From contig NZ_SPQC01000020.1 in NCBI RefSeq assembly GCF_004569295.1, forward strand, positions 1 to 50,696: DNA of 50,696 nucleotides. The letters run 5' to 3'. Made by a program: the position numbers and the translations under genes. A model generated the notes under the pieces. That model searched no databases, had not been told where the DNA came from, and saw nothing but the letters and a program-made list of their open reading frames with translations. This DNA comes from Rothia nasimurium (lineage in GTDB: Bacteria > Actinomycetota > Actinomycetes > Actinomycetales > Micrococcaceae). Positions 18,404 through 27,281 of the stretch are shown here, in pieces. How positions within the stretch are numbered: position 1 is the stretch's first letter; the number at the start of each line of letters is the position of its first letter.

Positions 18404-20047
18404 GTGATGACTTCTGATTTTTCTCGTGTTCCCGGTGCCCCCGTCAGCGCCGATACTGCCGCCCTCACCCGCCTGCACACTGCCCTGACCGAGCTTAACT
18501 ACACCTACGACGGTATCGAGGAGCTGCTGGGGTCCCGCGCTTTTGAGGCCATGACCCGCGACCAGGTGGTGCCCGGCCTCTACCGGGTGAGCCAGATTCT
18601 GGGGCAGGACGCTACATCAGAAACCTTTACCACCGCCCAGCGGAACCTGGCCCAGCTGGTGCGCTTCTTCCTCTTTGGTACTGCCCTGCCCGGTGGGGAC
18701 CTTGAGGACGCCCTGGGGGCAGGTAGTCTGGACCTGCTGCTGAATCTGGGGCTGGCGGAGCCCACCGAGGAGGGCTTGGTGCAGGCTGCCGTAGACCTGC
18801 GGCCGCATGCCGCAGACGATGGAACCGAACTCTTTGTAGCCAGCGATTTGGGCGCCCACCAGCGCCCCGGCGTCCTGCGTAAGGACCACGTGCTGGGTAT
18901 CGGACATGCCTCCCTTACCCTGGCCCAGCTAACCGAGCGAACCCCCGTAGACCGGGCCCTTGATTTGGGCACCGGCTGCGGCATCCAGGTCTTCCACCTG
19001 CTGGCCCATACCCGCTACGTGACCGCTACCGATATTTCTGAGCGTGCCCTGGTCTTTACCCGCTTTAACCTGCTGCTCAATGCGTCCGCCCTGAACCTTG
19101 ATGTGGCCAACCTCGAAGAGCGTGTGAGCTTGCGCTTGGGCTCCCTGCTCGAACCGGTTGCTGGTGAAACCTTCGACCTGGTGGTATCTAACCCGCCCTT
19201 TGTTATCACCCCGCGCAGCGACCATGAGAGCCCCGAAGACCAATTCACCTACCGCGACGGCGGCATGGCAGGGGACGGTATCGTCTCAACCCTGGTGCAG
19301 CAGCTACCCACCGTGCTCGCCCCCGGTGGGCGCGCCCAGATGCTGGGTAACTGGGAAATCCCCGTTGACGGGCAGGACGGCCCCGCCGACTGGGCAGACC
19401 GCCCCCGCGCCTGGGTGGGGGAGGAAACCGAAGCCTGGTTCATCCAGCGCGAGGTACTTGAACCAGAACAGTACGCCGAAACCTGGCTGCGCGACGCCAG
19501 CGAAAACCGCGACCCCGCCCACTTTGAAGCCGCCTACACCGCCTACTTGCGCGACTTCGCCTCCCGCGGGGTTGGCTCTATCGGGTTTGGCATGATCTGG
19601 CTGCGTAAGCCGAACCCGGCGTCCGCAGGGGAGCGCCTGCACCGCTTCGAAGAAATCACCTACCCCATCCAGCAACCTATCGCCCCTTTTATCACCGAGG
19701 CGGTGGAGCACTTTGATCAGGTCACGGACCTGAGCGATGCTGACCTGTTAGAGAAATACCTGGTTGTTGCCGAGGACGTGACCGAAGAACGCCATGCCAC
19801 CCCCGGCTCCGAGCACCCCTCCGTGATCCTGCTGCGTGCAGGTGCCGGGCTGCGCCGTACCATCCTAGAAACCACAGAGACCTCCGGCTTTGTCTCCGCC
19901 TGCGACGGGGAACTGACCGCTGGCCAAATCGTCGGTGCCCTAGCTGCCCTGCTGGGCTGGGAAACCGAAGAACCCAGACAAGTATTAATCAGTAACATGC
20001 GCGAACTGCTTGAAAAGGGCTTTTTGCGGATTGACCAGGGCGACTAG
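18404..20047 (+). CDS. SAM-dependent methyltransferase (HemK/PrmC-like NPPF motif)
   Basis: A 547-residue class I methyltransferase. Residues 1-170 form an N-terminal helical domain. The SAM-binding motif LDLGTGCGIQVFHLLA follows, then VVSNPPFVITP, the NPP[FY] signature of enzymes that methylate a planar amide or amino nitrogen. The C-terminal 200 residues include a winged-helix-like end (AGQIVGALAALLGW...RELLEKGFLRI). The substrate could be protein glutamine, RNA or a small molecule. GTG 18404 and ATG 18407 are adjacent candidates. It is followed after nine bases by the second PPOX-family gene. Confidence 0.82.
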   Translation: MMTSDFSRVPGAPVSADTAALTRLHTALTELNYTYDGIEELLGSRAFEAMTRDQVVPGLYRVSQILGQDATSETFTTAQRNLAQLVRFFLFGTALPGGDLEDALGAGSLDLLLNLGLAEPTEEGLVQAAVDLRPHAADDGTELFVASDLGAHQRPGVLRKDHVLGIGHASLTLAQLTERTPVDRALDLGTGCGIQVFHLLAHTRYVTATDISERALVFTRFNLLLNASALNLDVANLEERVSLRLGSLLEPVAGETFDLVVSNPPFVITPRSDHESPEDQFTYRDGGMAGDGIVSTLVQQLPTVLAPGGRAQMLGNWEIPVDGQDGPADWADRPRAWVGEETEAWFIQREVLEPEQYAETWLRDASENRDPAHFEAAYTAYLRDFASRGVGSIGFGMIWLRKPNPASAGERLHRFEEITYPIQQPIAPFITEAVEHFDQVTDLSDADLLEKYLVVAEDVTEERHATPGSEHPSVILLRAGAGLRRTILETTETSGFVSACDGELTAGQIVGALAALLGWETEEPRQVLISNMRELLEKGFLRIDQGD

Positions 20048-20056
20048 ACTGGGGCC

Positions 20057-20476
20057 ATGGTAGAGAATCCTATTAAAACCCTGACCGAAGACCGCTGCTG
20101 GGAGCTGCTAGCTGCCTACGAGTTCGGCCGCCTGGCCCTGGCTGTTGGCGGGGAGGTAGATATCTACCCCGTCAACTTCGTGGTGCACGAGAAGAAAATC
20201 TACTTCCGCACCGCAGCCGGCCAGAAACTTTCAGAAGTCGTCATCAGCCGCAAGGCCGCCTTCGAAATTGACGAGGTCATCGACGGTACTGCCCGCTCCG
20301 TTGTCGTGCACGGCAACGCCCACTGGCTCACCAGTGAAGCCGACCTCGACGCGGTTGAAGCCCTGGGCCTGCGCACCTACTCACCGACCTACAAGACCAA
20401 CTGGGTTGAGGTAGAGCCGGTGAGCGTCAGCGGGCGCGAGTTCGAAATCGGGGCAGAACCTGCCGACGAGCTTTAA
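20057..20476 (+). CDS. Pyridoxamine 5'-phosphate oxidase-family FMN-binding protein, second copy
   Basis: A 139-residue split-barrel protein. It shares with the 15784 gene the layout LTEDRCWELLAAYEFGRLAL, then PVNFVVHEKKIYFRTAAGQKL and a C-terminal V-E-x-x-x-VSGREF strand, so the two are diverged paralogues 4 kb apart. The TAGACT overlapping the upstream stop lies six bases before ATG; a leaderless start or coupling to the methyltransferase are both possible. Substrate unknown. Confidence 0.8.
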   Translation: MVENPIKTLTEDRCWELLAAYEFGRLALAVGGEVDIYPVNFVVHEKKIYFRTAAGQKLSEVVISRKAAFEIDEVIDGTARSVVVHGNAHWLTSEADLDAVEALGLRTYSPTYKTNWVEVEPVSVSGREFEIGAEPADEL

Positions 20477-20486
20477 GGGGAGTAAG

Positions 20487-20510
20487 GGGGCCAGCACCGG
20501 CGCTGGCCCC
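20487..20510 (+). terminator. Short GC hairpin after the PPOX gene
   Basis: GGGGCCAGC (20487-20495) and GCTGGCCCC (20502-20510) pair perfectly around a six-base loop. There is no U-tract. It lies 10 bases after the stop, before the topA promoter. Confidence 0.5.
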
Positions 20511-20544
20511 GCGCGCCCGCGATCTAAGGTCACATCGGTCTAAG

Positions 20545-20575
20545 TAGACACGAAGCCCCGTAAGTCGGCTATTGT
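20545..20575 (+). promoter_or_regulatory. Candidate topA promoter
   Basis: TAGACA (20545-20550) and TATTGT (20570-20575) are 19 bases apart, 40 bases upstream of the topA start. They are a fair match to a housekeeping sigma promoter. Confidence 0.35.
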
Positions 20576-20614
20576 TGTGCATACACGCGAAAAACCGATC
20601 CCAAGGAGCCCTCA

Positions 20615-23425
20615 GTGCCCACTAAGGCAACCACCGAGCACGGCAAGTCACTGCTGATTGTGGAATCCCCCTCGAAGGTGAAAACCATCAGCGGGTACCT
20701 GGGCGATGCCTTTATCGTTGAATCCTCCATGGGGCATATTCGCGACCTTCCCCAGCCCTCCGAGTTGCCCGATGAGCTCAAAAAGAGCCCCGTCGGCAAG
20801 TTTGCGGTCAACGTAGAAGAAGGCTTCGAGCCCTACTACGTGGTCAACCCCGACAAGAAAAAGAAGGTCACCGAGCTCAAGCGCCTGCTCAAAGAGTCCG
20901 ATGCCCTCTACCTGGCAACCGATGGTGACCGCGAAGGTGAAGCCATTGCCTGGCACCTGTTGCAGGTGCTCAAGCCCAAGGTGCCCGTCTACCGTCTGAC
21001 CTTCCCCGAAATCACCAAAGAAGCGATCCAGCGCGGCTTCAATGAACTGCGCGACATCGATAACAACCTGGTGGACGCCCAGGAAACCCGCCGCGTGCTC
21101 GACCGTATCTACGGTTACGAGCTCTCACCGGTCCTCTGGCGCAAGGTCTCCCGCGGCCTTTCAGCCGGCCGCGTGCAGTCTGTGGCAACCCGCCTGGTCG
21201 TAGAGCGCGAGCGCGAACGCATGGCCTTCCGTTCAGCTACCTACTGGGACCTCACTGGTACCTTCACCACCTCTGCCTCTGAATCCTTTACCGCCAAGCT
21301 CTCTGCTGTTGACGGTGCCCGCGTGGCTACCGGCAAGGACTTCGCCGACGACGGCACCCTCAAGACCAGCGCCCGCGGCAAGGTTGCCCACCTGGACGAA
21401 GCCGCCGCCAGCTCCCTGGCGAGCGCGCTGGCGTCCGCCGCTTTCGCCGTCCGCTCGGTCGACACCAAGCCCTACACCCGCCGTCCCGCTGCCCCCTTCA
21501 CCACCTCAACCCTGCAGCAGGAAGCCGCCCGTAAGCTCCGCTTCTCGTCCCGCTCCACCATGCAGGTGGCCCAGCGCCTCTACGAGAACGGTTACATCAC
21601 CTACATGCGAACCGACTCGGTTGCCCTGTCTGACCAGGCGACCCAGGCTGCCCGCAAGCAGGCAGCTGAACTGTACGGCGCTGACTTTGTGCCCGCCTCC
21701 CCGCGCGTCTATACCTCCAAGTCCAAGAACGCCCAGGAAGCCCACGAGGCAATCCGCCCTGCGGGGGATTCCTTCCGCACCCCCGCCGAGGCCAAGAATG
21801 CGCTGAGCATCGATGAATTCCGCCTCTACGAGCTGATTTGGAAGCGCACCGTCGCCTCCCAGATGGCTGATGCCAAGGGCTCCACCGCCTCCGTCCGCCT
21901 GGGCGTAACCGCCGCCGACGGCCGGGATGCCGAGTTCGCAGCGTCCGGCACCGTCATTACCTTCCGCGGCTTCCTCGCCGCCTACGAAGAAGGCAAGGAC
22001 GCCCTGCGCGGCGAAGAGGGCAAGGGCGAGGCCAAAGACGGTAAGGACGACAAGCGCCTACCCAACCTGGCAGAAGGCGACTCCCTGCGCGGTAGCGATA
22101 TCGAAGCTGCCCGCCACGAAACCTCACCCCCGCCCCGCTACACCGAGGCATCCCTGGTCAAGGCCATGGACGAGCTCGGTATTGGCCGCCCCTCAACCTA
22201 CGCAGCCGTCATCTCGACCATTATGGACCGCGGCTACGTCAATAACCGCTCCGGCTCCCTGGTGCCCTCCTGGACCGCTTTCTCGGTCGTCCGCCTGCTC
22301 GAAGAGCACTTCGCTAAGTACGTGGACTACGAGTTCACCGCCGAAATGGAAGAAGACCTCGACCGCATTGCCCGCGGTGAAGAGGCCCGCCCCGAGTGGC
22401 TGTCTCACTTCTACTTCGGTGGGGGAGACAAGCGCGGCCTCAAGCTCATCGTTGACAACCTGGGCGACATCGACGCCCGCGCAATCAACTCTGTAGAGGT
22501 CGCCCCCGGGGTCAACCTGCGCGTGGGTAAGTTCGGCCCCTACCTTGAGACCGGCGGTGAGATCGACACCGAAACCGGCGAAATTAAGGACCCCGTCCGC
22601 GCCAACGTACCGGCCGACCTGGCACCCGATGAGCTGACCGAAGAAAAGGTCGCTGAACTGCTAGAAGCCGGTAAGAACGACGGCCGTGAACTCGGCGTTG
22701 ACCCGGCCACCGGCCGCACCATTGTGGCCCGTGACGGCCGCTTCGGCCCCTACGTCACCGAGGTTATCCCCGAGATGACCGAGGAAGAAATCGCCGCCTG
22801 GATGGACGCCCAGCCCACCGAGTACTACAAGAACGGCAAGCCCAAACCCAAGAAGAAGCCCAAGGCTGAAAAGCCCCGCACCGGCTCCCTCTTCAAGTCC
22901 ATGGACCTGGCAACCGTCACCCTGGACGACGCCCTCAAGATTATGGCCCTGCCTCGCGTGGTCGGTACTGATGCCGAGGGCATCGAAATTACCGCCCAGA
23001 ACGGCCGTTTTGGCCCCTACCTGAAGAAGGGCACTGACTCCCGCTCCTTGGAGACCGAGGACCAGATTTTCTCCATCACCCTGGAGCAGGCCCTGGAGAT
23101 CTACTCCCAGCCCAAGCAGCGCGGACGCGGCGTAGCCAAGCCCCCGCTGGCTGAGCTCGGTGTAGACCCGGTCTCTGAAAAGAAGATCGTGGTGAAGGAC
23201 GGCCGCTTCGGCCCCTACATCACCGACGGCGTCACCAACATTACGGTGCCCCGCAGCGAAACCATCGAGTCCCTCACCCACGCCCGCGCGGTTGAGCTGC
23301 TCGCTGAGAAACGAGCTAAGGGCCCGGTTAAGCGCAAGACCGCCGCCAAGAAGCCGGCGGCTAAGAAAACCACGGCTAAGAAGACCGCTACCAAGAAGAG
23401 CACCGCTCAGAAAGCGGGCGAGTAG
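20615..23425 (+). CDS. topA: DNA topoisomerase I
   Basis: Type IA topoisomerase that relaxes negative supercoils. GTG 20615 has AAGGAG at good distance and gives 936 residues. The Toprim domain begins LLIVESPSKVKTISGYL (Glu17), DxD appears in ATDGDREGEA, and catalytic Tyr330 is in YITYMRTDS. The C-terminal part consists of repeated topo-C modules (NGRFGPY, DGRFGPY, KFGPY) without zinc fingers. A Lys/Ala-rich tail (KKPAAKKTTAKKTATKK) ends the protein, as in mycobacterial TopA, where the tail promotes processivity. Acidic insert GEEGKGEAKDGKDDK lies near residue 470. Confidence 0.96.
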   Translation: MPTKATTEHGKSLLIVESPSKVKTISGYLGDAFIVESSMGHIRDLPQPSELPDELKKSPVGKFAVNVEEGFEPYYVVNPDKKKKVTELKRLLKESDALYLATDGDREGEAIAWHLLQVLKPKVPVYRLTFPEITKEAIQRGFNELRDIDNNLVDAQETRRVLDRIYGYELSPVLWRKVSRGLSAGRVQSVATRLVVERERERMAFRSATYWDLTGTFTTSASESFTAKLSAVDGARVATGKDFADDGTLKTSARGKVAHLDEAAASSLASALASAAFAVRSVDTKPYTRRPAAPFTTSTLQQEAARKLRFSSRSTMQVAQRLYENGYITYMRTDSVALSDQATQAARKQAAELYGADFVPASPRVYTSKSKNAQEAHEAIRPAGDSFRTPAEAKNALSIDEFRLYELIWKRTVASQMADAKGSTASVRLGVTAADGRDAEFAASGTVITFRGFLAAYEEGKDALRGEEGKGEAKDGKDDKRLPNLAEGDSLRGSDIEAARHETSPPPRYTEASLVKAMDELGIGRPSTYAAVISTIMDRGYVNNRSGSLVPSWTAFSVVRLLEEHFAKYVDYEFTAEMEEDLDRIARGEEARPEWLSHFYFGGGDKRGLKLIVDNLGDIDARAINSVEVAPGVNLRVGKFGPYLETGGEIDTETGEIKDPVRANVPADLAPDELTEEKVAELLEAGKNDGRELGVDPATGRTIVARDGRFGPYVTEVIPEMTEEEIAAWMDAQPTEYYKNGKPKPKKKPKAEKPRTGSLFKSMDLATVTLDDALKIMALPRVVGTDAEGIEITAQNGRFGPYLKKGTDSRSLETEDQIFSITLEQALEIYSQPKQRGRGVAKPPLAELGVDPVSEKKIVVKDGRFGPYITDGVTNITVPRSETIESLTHARAVELLAEKRAKGPVKRKTAAKKPAAKKTTAKKTATKKSTAQKAGE

Positions 23426-23499
23426 TCGGTTATAGCGTGGGTCCCGTCCTTGTACACTGGTAGGCAGGAAAACTTTTTGTCACCACTCAAGGGGGACCC

Positions 23500-24486
23500 A
23501 TGCGCCTAGGCGTGCTCGATATTGGCTCAAATACCGGCCATCTGCTTCTCATTGAGGGGCAGCTAGGCTCCCGCCCCGAAGCCTACACCGCAGCCCACAA
23601 GGAGCCCCTACAGCTGGTCCGCTACATCGATGCGGACGGCAACATCACCGACGAGGGGCGTGACCGCCTCACTGCCTTCGTGAAGTCCGCGGTACTCTAC
23701 GCTATCGAACACGGGGCAGAAGACCTGCTGGCCTTTGCCACCAGCGCCATCCGCGAATCCAAAAATGGCCCCGAGGTGTTGCAACACGTGCAGAACCAGA
23801 CCGGCGTCAACCTCACCGAAATCACCGGCGACCAGGAAGCCGCCATCACCTACCACGCCGTGCGCCACTGGCAGGGCTGGGGCGCCGGCCGCATTCTCAA
23901 CTTCGACATCGGCGGCGGTTCCTTCGAGTTCTCCACCGGCATGGACGCCTACCCCGACGACGCAATCTCCGTGCCGCTGGGTGCCACCCGCCTGACCGGC
24001 GACTGGTTCAGCGCCCCTGTGCCGTCCCCCAAGGAAATCAAAAAACTCCGCAAGTACGTGCGTGAAACCCTAGAATCCGTCGCCGAGACCCTGCTGGCCT
24101 ACGGGCAGCCCAACATGGTCGTGGGCACCTCCAAAACCTTCCGCTCCCTCGCCCGCATCTGCGGGGCAGCCCCCTACTCGGCAGGCCCCTTCGTCAAACG
24201 TGAAATGCTGCTACAGGATCTGCGCCTGTGGACTCGCCGCATGGAAGCCATGCCCCCCAGCGAACGTGAGGACTTACCCGGGGTATCCGATGTCCGCGCC
24301 GAACAGATGCTAGCCGGGGCTATTGCGGCAGAAACCGCCATGGACGTCTTCGGCGTAGACCGCATGCGCGTTTCCCCCTGGGCCCTGCGCGAGGGGTTGG
24401 TGCTGCGCCGCCTGAACTACCTCTCCCAGCAGGGGCCCGAAGCCATGATTGCCCCCCGCTCCCTGGCAGAATTTGTGCAGGACTAG
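23500..24486 (+). CDS. Ppx/GppA-family exopolyphosphatase
   Basis: A 328-residue actin-fold (ASKHA) phosphatase. Phosphate-1 loop is LDIGSNTGHLLL, followed by AFATSAIRESKNG and the phosphate-2 glycine loop FDIGGGSFEFS. Members hydrolyse polyphosphate or (p)ppGpp-linked pentaphosphate. ATG 23500 lies eight bases after AAGGGGG. The next two genes follow at 2 and -4 bases, so ppx, TIM-barrel protein and proC form one operon. The same three families are near neighbours around M. tuberculosis Rv0496-Rv0500. Confidence 0.88.
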   Translation: MRLGVLDIGSNTGHLLLIEGQLGSRPEAYTAAHKEPLQLVRYIDADGNITDEGRDRLTAFVKSAVLYAIEHGAEDLLAFATSAIRESKNGPEVLQHVQNQTGVNLTEITGDQEAAITYHAVRHWQGWGAGRILNFDIGGGSFEFSTGMDAYPDDAISVPLGATRLTGDWFSAPVPSPKEIKKLRKYVRETLESVAETLLAYGQPNMVVGTSKTFRSLARICGAAPYSAGPFVKREMLLQDLRLWTRRMEAMPPSEREDLPGVSDVRAEQMLAGAIAAETAMDVFGVDRMRVSPWALREGLVLRRLNYLSQQGPEAMIAPRSLAEFVQD

Positions 24487-24488
24487 CC

Positions 24489-25313
24489 ATGAGCACCGAC
24501 GCACCCAAGAACCCGTCCGTCCGCAAGCCCGTACCGGTAGCGCTTTCTACCTCCTGCCTCTTCCCGCTCGGTGTGCCCGAAACCTTCTCAACCGCCGTAG
24601 ACCTGGGCTACGACAGCGTGGAAGTCATGATCACCCACTCGGCCCTCTCCCAAGAGCCCCACGACCTGCTCGACCTGATCCAGAAATACCAGATTCCCAT
24701 CTCCGCCATTCACGCCCCCACCCTGCTCCTGACCCAGCAGGTCTGGGGCCGGGCCTGGAACAAAATGCAGATGGCCGCAAAAATGACCAAGGCGGTAGGG
24801 GCGGACGTCATCGTGGCCCACCCGCCCTTCCGCTGGCAGAAGCTCTACGCCAAGAACTTCGTTGCGGGCGTGCGCGAAATATCAGAGCTCGAAAACGTCA
24901 AAATCGCCGTGGAAAACATGTACCCCTGGTCCATCAAAGGCCATGCGGTAGAGATGTACGCCCCCCACTGGGACCCCTCCCGTTTCGACTACGACTGGAT
25001 GACCTGGGATTTCTCCCACGCAGCCGCAGCCGGGGACGACTCCCTTGAAGCCGTCAAACGCATCGGCTCCCGTCTGGGGCATGTGCACCTGACCGACGGC
25101 TCCGGCGATAAGGTCATGGACGAACACCTAGTTCCCGGTCACGGCACCCAGCCCGTCGCCGAAACCCTACAGTACATCGCAGCCAGCGATTTCGCGGGCG
25201 TTGTCTGCGCTGAAGTATCAACCCGCAAGGCCAAGGGCGCGGGGGCCCGCGACGATATGCTCTACGAGACCCTGCAGTTCGCCCGCACCCACCTAGCTAG
25301 GAGAACATCGTGA
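24489..25313 (+). CDS. Xylose isomerase-like TIM-barrel protein (sugar phosphate isomerase/epimerase family)
   Basis: A 274-residue AP-endonuclease-2-type barrel. It shows the usual metal-site pattern: E in DSVEVMI, H in AIHAPT, E in IAVENMYPW, D/H in GHVHLTDGSGDK and E in VVCAEVSTR. A true endonuclease IV would need more ligands, so an isomerase or unknown sugar/inositol-type substrate is likelier. It is fixed between ppx and proC in many actinobacteria (Rv0498-like). Starts two bases after the ppx stop. Confidence 0.82.
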   Translation: MSTDAPKNPSVRKPVPVALSTSCLFPLGVPETFSTAVDLGYDSVEVMITHSALSQEPHDLLDLIQKYQIPISAIHAPTLLLTQQVWGRAWNKMQMAAKMTKAVGADVIVAHPPFRWQKLYAKNFVAGVREISELENVKIAVENMYPWSIKGHAVEMYAPHWDPSRFDYDWMTWDFSHAAAAGDDSLEAVKRIGSRLGHVHLTDGSGDKVMDEHLVPGHGTQPVAETLQYIAASDFAGVVCAEVSTRKAKGAGARDDMLYETLQFARTHLARRTS

Positions 25314-26158
25314 CTACTGTTGCTTTTATTGGAACCGGTTCCATGAACGGAGCGATCGCCTCGGGCCTGCTTGCTGCGGGCACCGACCCCACCTCTGTGC
25401 GCGCGACCGTTGGCTCCCACGCCAGCATCTCTACCCTGCGTGAGAAGCTGGGGGAGGGGGCTCAGGGCGTAACCATCCTCGCTGGTGAGGACGGCGTGCA
25501 GGCTAACCTCAAAGCCACTGAAGGGGCCGACGTGGTGGTGCTGGGTGTCAAGCCCTACGCCATCCTTGATTTTGCCCGCGAAATTTCACCGGCTCTGGGC
25601 GAGAAGACCGTAGTGGTGTCGGTTGCTGCCGGTATTACCCTGGAAGCCCTACAGCGGGCCCTGCCCGAGGGGCAGCCTGCAATCCGTTGCATGCCCAATA
25701 CTCCTTCGCGGGTGGGCAAGGGTGTGCTGGCTATCTCGGTGGGGCAGACCGTCACCGAGGAGCTTAAGGACGCCGCCGCTTCGGTTCTGGGGGCAGCCGG
25801 CCGGGTGATTGAGGTTGAGGAAGAGCAGATGGGAGCGGTGACCGCGGTATCTGGTTCAGGTCCTGCATACGCCTTCTTGCTCGCAGAAACTATGGCCGCT
25901 GCCGGGGTTAAGCTGGGGCTGGACGAAAAAACTGCTACCGAGCTAGCTGCCGCTACGGTAGCCGGTGCGGGCTACCTGCTAGATGTTGACCCCAATCCCC
26001 AGGACCTCCGTAAGGCTGTCACCAGCCCCAAGGGCACTACCGATAAGGCCATTACCGCCTACATCGATGGCGGCCTCTTCGAGCTGACCGAGACCGCTAT
26101 GCGGGCCTGCCTGGCTCGAAACGAGGAAATGACAGAAGAGTTCAGCTCCGAAAAATAG
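25310..26158 (+). CDS. proC: Pyrroline-5-carboxylate reductase
   Basis: Final step of proline synthesis: NAD(P)H reduction of pyrroline-5-carboxylate. The 282 residues have the Rossmann loop FIGTGSMNGAIASGLLAAG, the IRCMPNTPSRVGKG segment and the family signature VSGSGPAYAFLLAE, followed by the C-terminal helical dimer domain (TSPKGTTDKAI). GTG 25310 overlaps the previous stop as GTGA, with AGGAG upstream. It is the last gene of the operon; a terminator follows at 26277. Confidence 0.95.
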   Translation: MTTVAFIGTGSMNGAIASGLLAAGTDPTSVRATVGSHASISTLREKLGEGAQGVTILAGEDGVQANLKATEGADVVVLGVKPYAILDFAREISPALGEKTVVVSVAAGITLEALQRALPEGQPAIRCMPNTPSRVGKGVLAISVGQTVTEELKDAAASVLGAAGRVIEVEEEQMGAVTAVSGSGPAYAFLLAETMAAAGVKLGLDEKTATELAAATVAGAGYLLDVDPNPQDLRKAVTSPKGTTDKAITAYIDGGLFELTETAMRACLARNEEMTEEFSSEK

Positions 26159-26603
26159 TTCAGACCTAGCCTAAAAAGAAGGCCCTATAAGAGCATGCTG
26201 TGCTACCAAACCTCCTTGTGGAGTGGGGTAGGGCAGCCTGCCTTGTCTTTCCTGAACAAGGAATCTAGATACACTAAAGGCCAGTCCGTAGGGAATCGGA
26301 CTGGCCTTCAGCTTTCTCTTCTGCCGGTAGGGATCCGACTTTAAGAGAAGGCTCGCAACCTGAAGTAGATGGGATTAGGGGGAACCATCTGGAAATTTTC
26401 AGGCTTTGAGCTACTTGAACGGGTTCGCGGACCGTTCAGTAATCACTCGCACCTTTAGAGGTAATTATAACTATATGCCAGTTTTTAAGTTTATGCACCC
26501 TGAAATCTGAAAAAAGACGAATTATTTCGGAAGACACCTGGGTGGTTTCTATGCTCAGGTGGGTATCGGGTATAGTCAACCGCTTCTTGTAGGCATAAAC
26601 CTG
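26159..26603. other. Convergent intergenic gap between proC and ktrA
   Basis: A 445-base gap between two stops. It contains the terminator at 26277-26308 and, beyond it, an AT-richer stretch (about 26460-26530) with small inverted repeats such as CACCTG/CAGGTG near 26537-26560. No ORF, tRNA or recognisable gene remnant was found. For a convergent gap in this compact genome it is unusually long. Confidence 0.45.
26277..26308. terminator. Terminator between proC and ktrA
   Basis: The 12-base arms AAGGCCAGTCCG (26277-26288) and CGGACTGGCCTT (26297-26308) pair perfectly with an eight-base loop. Pyrimidine-rich bases follow. It is 118 bases after the proC stop. Confidence 0.7.
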
Positions 26604-27281
26604 TTAGGGTCGTGCGGCAAATCTTTCAATAAGGTCTACCTGACCCGAGACAATCAATAAATCGCGTGAAGAAACCCGGGTATCGGGTGTTGCGTAGGTA
26701 ATTTCTTCACCCGGCGATTTCACTCCCACAATGGTCACCCCGTATTTAGACCGCACATTAGACTCGGACAGGGTGAAGCCGTGGGTCTCCTTGGGTGGGT
26801 ACATTTTGACGATGGCGAAATCGTCGTCGAACTCGATGAAGTCCAGTAGACGGCCGGAGACCAGGTGGGCTGCTCGCACCCCTGCGTCCGACTCTGGGTA
26901 AACAACCCGGTGTGCTCCAATACGGGAGAGAATCTTGCCATGAGAAGGGGTGATAGCTTTAGCCCAAATGCGCTCAATGCCCAGATCCACCAGGTTGGCG
27001 GTAATCAGCACCGAGGCCTCCACGGAGGTGCCCACACCCACTACGGCGGCGGTAAAGTCCTGGGCCCCCAGCTGACGCAGGGCATTCATGTCGGTGGCGT
27101 CGGCCTCCACCACGTGGGTGAGGCCGCCTGACCATTTCTGCACCAGCACCGGGTCTTTCTCAACAGCAAGCACCTCTTTGTTCTGGCGGACCAGCTGGGC
27201 AGCGGTAGCCGAGCCAAAGCGTCCTAGTCCAATCACCAGCACGGGGGCGCTGTGGGCTGGGCGGAAGTCTTTTCTAGCCAA
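26604..27281 (-). CDS. ktrA: KtrA/TrkA-type potassium channel regulatory subunit
   Basis: A 225-residue cytosolic RCK protein that gates the KtrB potassium transporter. The N-terminal Rossmann fold VLVIGLGRFGSATA binds NAD or ATP/ADP. ADATDMNALRQLG and AVVGVGTSVEAS are typical. The C-terminal RCK_C half begins about residue 140 (FDDDFAIVKMYPP), a domain that can bind c-di-AMP in other species. The start overlaps the ktrB stop by eight bases, so the pair is translationally coupled with ktrB first. Confidence 0.9.
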   Translation of the reverse strand: MARKDFRPAHSAPVLVIGLGRFGSATAAQLVRQNKEVLAVEKDPVLVQKWSGGLTHVVEADATDMNALRQLGAQDFTAAVVGVGTSVEASVLITANLVDLGIERIWAKAITPSHGKILSRIGAHRVVYPESDAGVRAAHLVSGRLLDFIEFDDDFAIVKMYPPKETHGFTLSESNVRSKYGVTIVGVKSPGEEITYATPDTRVSSRDLLIVSGQVDLIERFAARP

